Assembly: GCA_026419785.1 (NCBI GenBank)
Contig: JAODTK010001377.1
Coordinates: forward strand, 62,001-126,000
DNA from: Sclerodactyla briareus
Taxonomy: Eukaryota; Echinodermata; Holothuroidea; Dendrochirotida; Sclerodactylidae
Reading direction: 5' to 3'
Length of the DNA: 64,000 bases
Below the pieces are notes generated by a model. That model searched no databases. It saw only the letters and a list, made by a program, of their open reading frames with translations, and was not told the origin of the DNA. Positions 57,801 through 64,000 of this stretch are shown here, one piece after another (position 1 is the stretch's first letter; every line of letters begins with the position of its first letter). Made by a program: the position numbers and the translations under genes.

Positions 57801-58380
57801 CGAGCTTCATTATGCGGAAGGGATAAACCTTTTCTCACGCATTCTGATAATTTAACCAGACGGCTAAGAACTGACGATGCTGTTAGAACCTCCTGAAGTC
57901 GTCGAATTGAACAAAAAAATCTTCCCGGTTTCTGTCTGATTCCGAAAAAAGTGTGACCGGGGCTAATGTCAGAAGTGATCCGACTATGGAAAAACTCGAA
58001 CCTAGTTGAGACTATCATCTCGTGATATTACATGAACAAAGAGCTGAGCGAGGATTTTGTTATTCAGTTCGAATCAAAGACTTATTATCATATGATTGTT
58101 GGTTCCAGACTGTAACGCGGATAACGGAAACGGAGAGAGAGGAGTTGATTCGAAGCTGATATCGGCATATTTCGGAATTACTCGGGATGCGGATACCTAC
58201 GCACTTGAAAATACCAGGAACTGAGCGTCTTCCAGAAAATCGACACAATTACCAACGTGGATTTCCGAACTAACGTGGAAGATGGCCCCCGGTACCTTAA
58301 CACCGATAAGACAGACAAGTGGGTGAAGTTCACCAAAAATTCAGGTAATGATATTTATTATACGGCATACACCCTTAAAA
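57800..58380. other. no gene recognised
   Basis: Returns to normal composition. Minus frames of 62-83 codons without motif. Nothing called. Confidence 0.4.
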
Positions 58381-58383
58381 AAA

Positions 58384-58683
58384 TTCTCGCGAGAACTCAT
58401 ACGAGAAATACTCGCGAGATCAACACGAGGAATTGGGACCGGTATTTCTCGCGAAGCCAAACTCGCGAGAACTCGCCAGAGCAGTCTCATGGTTTCTCGT
58501 GTGAAATGATACTGATTCCTCGTGTTGTTCTCGTGTTGTTCTCGTGTTGTTCTCGTGTTGTTCTCGTGTTGTTCTCGTGTTGTTCTCGTGTTGTTCTCGC
58601 GAGAATTGCCGTTTCCACGAGAAGACTCCAGATCAGTTCTTGTGAGAATCTGCCCCATATTCTCGTATACTTCACACGAGAAA
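58384..58683. repeat. 11-bp TTCTCGTGTTG array inside CGCG palindromes
   Basis: Six perfect TTCTCGTGTTG units (58,528-58,593) follow one variant with an extra C (58,516-58,527). TTCTCGCGAGA sits directly after the array (58,594) and also at 58,384; ACTCGCGAGA variants lie at 58,410 and 58,461. Inverted 13-bp words TTTCTCGTGTGAA (58,493-58,505) and TTCACACGAGAAA (58,671-58,683) flank the array. TCTCGCGAGA is a known vertebrate promoter palindrome (bound by ZBTB33 and others), but no gene start is seen nearby. Confidence 0.9.
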
Positions 58684-58699
58684 TCCAGTTGGAAACTGA

Positions 58700-60515
58700 C
58701 GCGATATATAGAAACTGGCTATAGCTGGCTGTTTGGAAGCCCAAAATTTAATATAACGGAATTTGTGACCTATCCAGGCACCCAAAAGGTATGCATCATG
58801 GATAATTCTAGCTGAAAAAAATCTGGAAAATTGATCGGTGATAGAATCTGGCTGGCTGTGTCGGTTGTAACTGGTAATGGAGGACTCGGGCATTTCATCT
58901 ATACAGGAACTAGTCCTGGGCATATGGAAGACAAGGCACCTGTCTCTCCTCCGTGACTGATCACATAATGTGAAATAGTTATAGATCAGGTATTATTGAC
59001 AACAAAGCACTCAGATAATTCTTTGAATAGTTTTGATGCGAGCAATGCAAGCCACAAAGTATTGAGGGATGACGCAGTTTGTTCTTATAATACTGTCATG
59101 CTGTGTGTTAACCTGATCTACCACATTCCGTAAAGGCATATTGACTCAATTGAAGAATGCAGCTCAATTCAGAAATGTTCATCACACACTTTATTTTCTA
59201 ATAATAATAATCAATAAAATACTAAAAATATAATAAAATAGCACCCTATTTGTGAATTGACTTACAAAAAATAAACGTATATGAAGGTTACAAAAATAAT
59301 ATCACCACAGAGTAAGAATAGTAAAATATTAAGACGATATAGAAAATAAAAGACTTGGAATTAAATTTGAAGTATGATTTGTTTATAATGAAAACTCAAT
59401 CACTGAACGTTGATAGTCCTACAATACTTCCTACGAGTATCAGTGATTTTAGCCAGTACTATTAATTGCAGTCGGTACTGCGAGTACCGTAACAACTCAA
59501 CTAGTGGGCAAGTCCACGAGTGTCCAGGACTGCCCTATCAGTCACTGCTGCTTGGTGTTAACGGGCCTGTAATGCTGCTACCCATGGATCTCTTGAAGGC
59601 TGTCTTCTCGCTCAGTCTTTTCCTGGTTTTATTTATTCGAGACCTGCAAAATCTGGAAAGTATGCATGGGTAGATAATACAGAACCAGTTGCATTCCGTT
59701 CTTTCAAGTTGCCAATTAGCACATACATAAATGAGGATTAGCAATGGAAACCAAAATGCCAGGCATCCTTGCGATAACATAATGTCCAGATTTCTACAAT
59801 TATTCGAATTAGGTCAATATAAGGCTCAGAGTTAATAATACAAATCATAATATTGACCAATATTTTCTGTAGACTTGATCATTTGCCGAAATTTTAGAAA
59901 AGAAGCAATGAATGATTGCGCGATCAACGTTAACGTTGATATTTGTCACGGAAATCATAACTTTCGTCGTGAATAGCGTGGTGGCTAATGAAATGTGAAG
60001 CAAATGAGATATATTATACTAGTATTAGGAAGAAATGGAAGCCTCTCACGGGGATCAACTAAAGTTATTGGTATTCACTTCACTTTAGAGAGAATGACCC
60101 ATGACGACATTTGAAGCACAGAATATGCGCTTCCCCTAAAGTCAATTGCGGCTACGATACCACTGCAAAAAATTGATGACCTTTCCAATCCCAGCATTTA
60201 TCACTTAACTTTGAGTCCCCGAATTATTTCTGAGAGGATAGAGGCCACGCATGTTGAAGCACGCCCTGTCCTCAAGAGGCTAATCACATGACCAGGCATA
60301 TCAAGGAACTGGTGGCACACATGTCTTTCCTCGTGCACACAACGCTCGTCACTGGCAGTCAGCTACCCGAAACCCGAAACTGGTCATTCTTGTCTAGTAT
60401 AGTGTGTAAATCGGTCCAAATAGAACTAAAATGTGGGAGGGTTGCAGAATACAATTCAAGCCCCCCCCCCCCCCAGTTATGTCACAGTCAGTTCCAATTG
60501 CAGTTCGGAAAGTCC
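58700..60515. other. no gene recognised
   Basis: AT-rich DNA, including TAATAATAATAA and AAATATAATAAAATA tracts at 59,200-59,245. An inverted AACGTT-rich word (ATCAACGTTAACGTTGAT) is at 59,923-59,940. C run at 60,462-60,474. Plus frame 60,288-60,635 (115 codons) crosses this C run and the GTAC repeat, so it is not called. Confidence 0.4.
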
Positions 60516-60519
60516 CCTT

Positions 60520-60720
60520 ACCCGAAACATGAGTATGGGTTACATACCCATGGGTGTGGGTACGAATACAGACCAGTGCGTATGAGTGCGTTCAGGGCCA
60601 TGAGTACGGGCACCTGCAAGAGTCCCCCACTGTGAGTACGGGTACGAGTACGGTTCCATGTGCATGCGTATGGGTACGAGGACAGGTACAGGGAATCACA
60701 CCCGAGTACAGTTACTAGTG
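60520..60720 (+). repeat. GGGTACGAGTAC-type minisatellite
   Basis: Degenerate units of the kind (G/A)(G/A)GTACG over about 200 bp, for example GGGTACGAATAC, GAGTACGGGCAC, GAGTACGGGTACGAGTACGG. Period about 6-12 bp with many variants. Confidence 0.75.
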
Positions 60721-60724
60721 TATT

Positions 60725-61960
60725 GCTCTGGCAAGCATCAACTACAATGGGGGGGGGGTTGGCGTAGGGACTCTTGGCGGTCATGAGGTGTGAATCATGT
60801 TCAGGAGTTTCGACTTTGAGGTCCGATGGCCCCTAACTGGAGCCCACAGGTCTTGAGTGATTGGCATTGCTTTTGCCCTTTTGGTGTGGAGGAAGTCCGA
60901 TGTGCTGTAGCAAACGCTTCAAATTTCTAGTATACAGGTAAAGAGGTCTAACGTCACTCGGCATGCAGGCAGGGATACCACTGTATCGTATTACCCCAAC
61001 TGCTAAATACAGGTCAAAACTCATGCGGTTTGAACAGGTTGGTCACGATTATTATGCGCTTTTCATGATCATGGTGCATTGCAACCTTCATACGGAAAGA
61101 ATCACGCCAGATATTCATCTTTGTGTAACCTCGAACCAAAATCTAATATTTGTAAACTATGACCGAACCCTACTCTTAATAATTATTTGGGGTCTGTTTT
61201 ATCGTCAAGGGAGACCTGAATCAGTTCAACGAAAACTGGTTTCACTGTGATTTTTCTGTGCTTCTATTAACACACGAACACCACAACTCAATTCGGACAG
61301 ACATGTTTTGTCAGAGCATGAGCTTCTATTGAATTGTATGAAGTAGTTTAAATCAGGGGCGGCTCGGGGAATCGCCGGCCAATTTGACCAGGCTCCCCGA
61401 CAGGGATCCATCAATTCATGCCACGACACAAGGACGTCACCGTACCCTTTTAACCAACAACACCATTTTGGGTCTAATATTGGCATACATTTTCAAATTC
61501 CACCTTTTTGCAAAGTTCAAAGGCTGCCGTAGGTGAATATTTGAAGTGAGGCAAATACCGATAAAGTGAACTTAGTTGCCCTCTGCTTCTCATAGGAGAT
61601 AGGCACTACACGTACTTTATTCATTTGGATATCACGATGGGTATGGTTTCCCTGTCAAATGAGAACCGTAACGTTGATTGAGAATCCAGTATTTCACCTC
61701 TTCCAGAATTTCGGCAAATGTTTTCCCCTACTGAAGAAATGAACTGATATTGGTATGAATTTCAGTGTTGGCACTGAGCTTTTTAATCTGGGAGGAAATT
61801 TCCTCCCTGTGATTTATTTCGAGAGGCATTTTAGAAGTGAATAGAGGGACTCACATATACAGTAACACTAAACAATCCCAAAACTCAGAGTGTTTGGTAG
61901 GAATGTCCCTATTGACATAATTGTTTTGGGAGGGATTCCTGCAATTTGCGAGACGGAAGA
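60725..61960. other. no gene assigned
   Basis: G run at 60,751-60,760. Plus frame 60,963-61,250 (95 codons) and minus frame 61,486-61,226 (86 codons) have no motif. Nothing called. Confidence 0.4.
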
Positions 61961-61963
61961 AAT

Positions 61964-62003
61964 CCCCTCCCCCCCCCCCCCCCCTCCCCCCCCCCCCCCC
62001 TCC
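61964..62003. repeat. C homopolymer tract (~38 nt)
   Basis: Thirty-plus C residues with two T interruptions, the longest C tract in the window. Confidence 0.95.
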
Positions 62004-62009
62004 TAAGCG

Positions 62010-64000
62010 CCAACACTGATGAATTTAAAAGTGTGATCTAGAGCTGTTCCAGTAAATTTGAATTATATGCTGACCTAATTGGAAGCATTCTATTCCACCG
62101 TCAAATGTTCAGACATCAGGATTTTTTCGAGCTCTTCAAGCGTTACTGAACATCATCAAGTCGGTGACGGGCCTTAGCAGGGAAACTCAAACGCACAAAT
62201 AGAGAACCGCCCTTGCGCAATATGTGTGTTGGACTAGCACATAAGCCTGAAAGAAAAATAACCCATGGGCCACGTAGACGGCGCTCAGATACTGACTGGA
62301 ATTCCCTTTCGGCCAATAGGATTCTAGACAACGAGCGCCACAAACAGCAATTAATCCAAGAATAATGCTTGTTTTCTTCCAAAGTAATGTCGGAGTAATC
62401 AGGGGTCTTTGCTATATTATTTCCCAGTCTAACATTCATCTGTTATTAAATTAGGATTAGCGAGACCAGGTGACCTCCGATCAAAAGGGACAACTTTAGT
62501 CACTCTGTACAGTTTCGTTGTGTACGAACCTCGTTTCCAGTAACACACAAATAAAATAGACTCCACCCCCATGTGCAGATCTATTACTGTAAACACTATG
62601 AAGTGGTATACTGAGGCACACTGATATCAAACGCTCCATTGCCCCTTCCATGAATGTTAAAACATGATTCCGAGGTAATAATGATAGATAACTGTATATT
62701 ACTCTCAGCTCCCTTTGAGCAGTACGTGTACGAGAATGCCCAAACTAATACTACAGCGACCGTACTGTGTCCATCCAGAGCACGTGCCTTCACGCCAGCA
62801 AAGACAACATCCTCTCTATCGGAGTAAGTATGGACCGTCGCACCTTGCTCTCGTTTCTGATCAGCAGTACTCCTAAGAGATGTTTCGTCCAAACATTTCT
62901 CAATAGAATGAAAACTATTTTCCGCATACACGAAGAGGGTGTTCTTATAGCATCATTATTATGTGGACACAAATACTTGAAAATAGAGGAATACCTGAAT
63001 GAATAATTCTTCGACTATTCGATCATTATTATTCTAAATTATTATATTATTTTTTGACGCAAGAAATGAGAGTGATGAATTCATAATCAGTCGAACGAAA
63101 GAGTCACATAAGAGTACAAGAATAAGAAAGAAGGGCAGACTGTCTCTCAGAGAAACATGATGACAATTGTTCAGGGAGTCTCGAGTTACATGTCAATTCG
63201 CAACTTAGCAACTGTCATCCCAATACGTAGGACCTCCGCCGGTATTCAGTGAGCATAAAATCATATTGGAGAATTCTCGGGAAAGTTTTTTGCTATGAGG
63301 CACCCGATCACGTAACGCTCAATCACCAAGAACAGGCAGTGCATCGACTCTGTGCAGTCATGCTGTGGTGCTCGTACTCGTAGGTGAAGATTATGCATAT
63401 TCATTACCTGCGCACAAAACTAACTCCACAAGACGTTCTGATGGACACATATAGCGAGGACCATATGAGGCTCTGGGGTATAATGCAGTGAGAAATGAAG
63501 AGCCGTGGGGAAACATATTCAGAGCGTCTCGAAGACTGCATGAGGACTAGTTAGGAAGCGGCAAACATCGACAAAGAATAGAAGAGAATCGGACGGGGAT
63601 GATGCATGAATAGAATGAACAGTTTCACATGCTTTGCGCGAGAAGGATCACTATAACGTATAATATGATATAAACTACAATGCAATCCAGGCAAATTTCT
63701 CCGCTTCTCTCGAATTTGGAAGGGCCCTGTATATGTCTATTAACGTTTCTGGATCGTCAGGGGAATAGTAGGTGTACTTTCGAGCTGTTAAGATTGCGAT
63801 ACAAGACCCTTATTGTATTTCTCAATTTTACAATTTAATTTTAGAGTTCTTTCTTACGATTTATGATCAACAGAAGAAAGGGAAGCTGTGTAATTTTCAT
63901 ATACCAAGTGGATGAGCGGTTCCTCATCATGAGACCAATCAACTTACCACAGCTGAAATTGGAAAGCTACTGCACGCCTGGTAAACGAAAAGAGATTTGA
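62010..64000. other. no gene assigned
   Basis: Two minus-strand frames (62,439-62,143, 98 codons; 62,931-62,596, 111 codons) and one overlapping plus frame (62,767-63,006) were examined. The 111-codon frame has text such as VVFAGVKARALDGHSTVAVV but no conserved cysteines or motif. Composition from 63,000 on is AT-rich with only short frames. Confidence 0.35.

Noticed and set aside
58341..58815. both-strand ORFs through the 11-bp array
   Set aside because: The repeat has no stop in some frames, giving NNTRTTREQ strings; no evidence of coding.
1..64000. CRISPR arrays, bacterial operons or rRNA genes
   Set aside because: No regularly spaced identical repeats with unique spacers, no ribosome-binding-site-led gene runs and no rRNA-like sequence were seen.

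Overview
The window looks like animal nuclear DNA, most likely from a marine invertebrate (an amphioxus, echinoderm or hemichordate-like genome would fit), although the species cannot be fixed from sequence alone. The supporting signs are spliced exon pairs with GT/AG borders, tRNA-derived SINEs, fragments of CR1/Jockey-type LINEs, a piggyBac-like remnant, minisatellites, long G/C homopolymers and a mean open-reading-frame length close to chance. No bacterial-style operon, rRNA gene, intact tRNA gene or CRISPR array was seen. Nearly every recognisable coding stretch is cut by single-base frame changes. The protein-coding content is therefore either decayed or carries assembly indels, and most short ORFs are noise.

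Layout. At 1.8-3.2 kb there is a tandem duplication of about 650-700 bp that contains a tRNA-derived SINE and the last two small exons of an unrecognised gene. At 7-9.7 kb there are several dispersed repeats. From 12.45 down to 9.9 kb (minus strand) lies the most informative locus: a broken gene with a PD-(D/E)XK nuclease signature followed by an ordered set of superfamily-1 helicase motifs and a helical tail. GC-rich, retroelement-like blocks lie at 14.1-15.5 kb (minus) and 53.0-57.7 kb (plus). They differ sharply in composition from the AT-rich surroundings. LINE fragments lie at 17.1-17.7 kb (+), 32.7-34.4 kb (-, endonuclease plus reverse transcriptase), 35.8-36.5 kb (+) and 44.9-45.2 kb (-, RNase H-like).

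Other structures are a 39-bp minisatellite (22.9-23.3 kb), a piggyBac-like N terminus (25.2-25.4 kb), a 240-bp foldback/MITE (28.33-28.57 kb), a possible EGF-like exon pair (41.0-41.8 kb), a degenerate satellite (48.6-50.1 kb), a 50-bp inverted repeat that closes the large GC-rich block (57.5-57.8 kb), an 11-bp TTCTCGTGTTG array bracketed by TCTCGCGAGA palindromes (58.4-58.7 kb) and a GTAC-rich minisatellite (60.5-60.7 kb).

The window is mainly accessory, repeat-dominated DNA. No set of neighbouring genes forms a recognisable pathway. The nuclease-helicase remnant is the best candidate for a little-described system, but it needs a homology search and read-level checking of its frameshifts before it can be called a gene.
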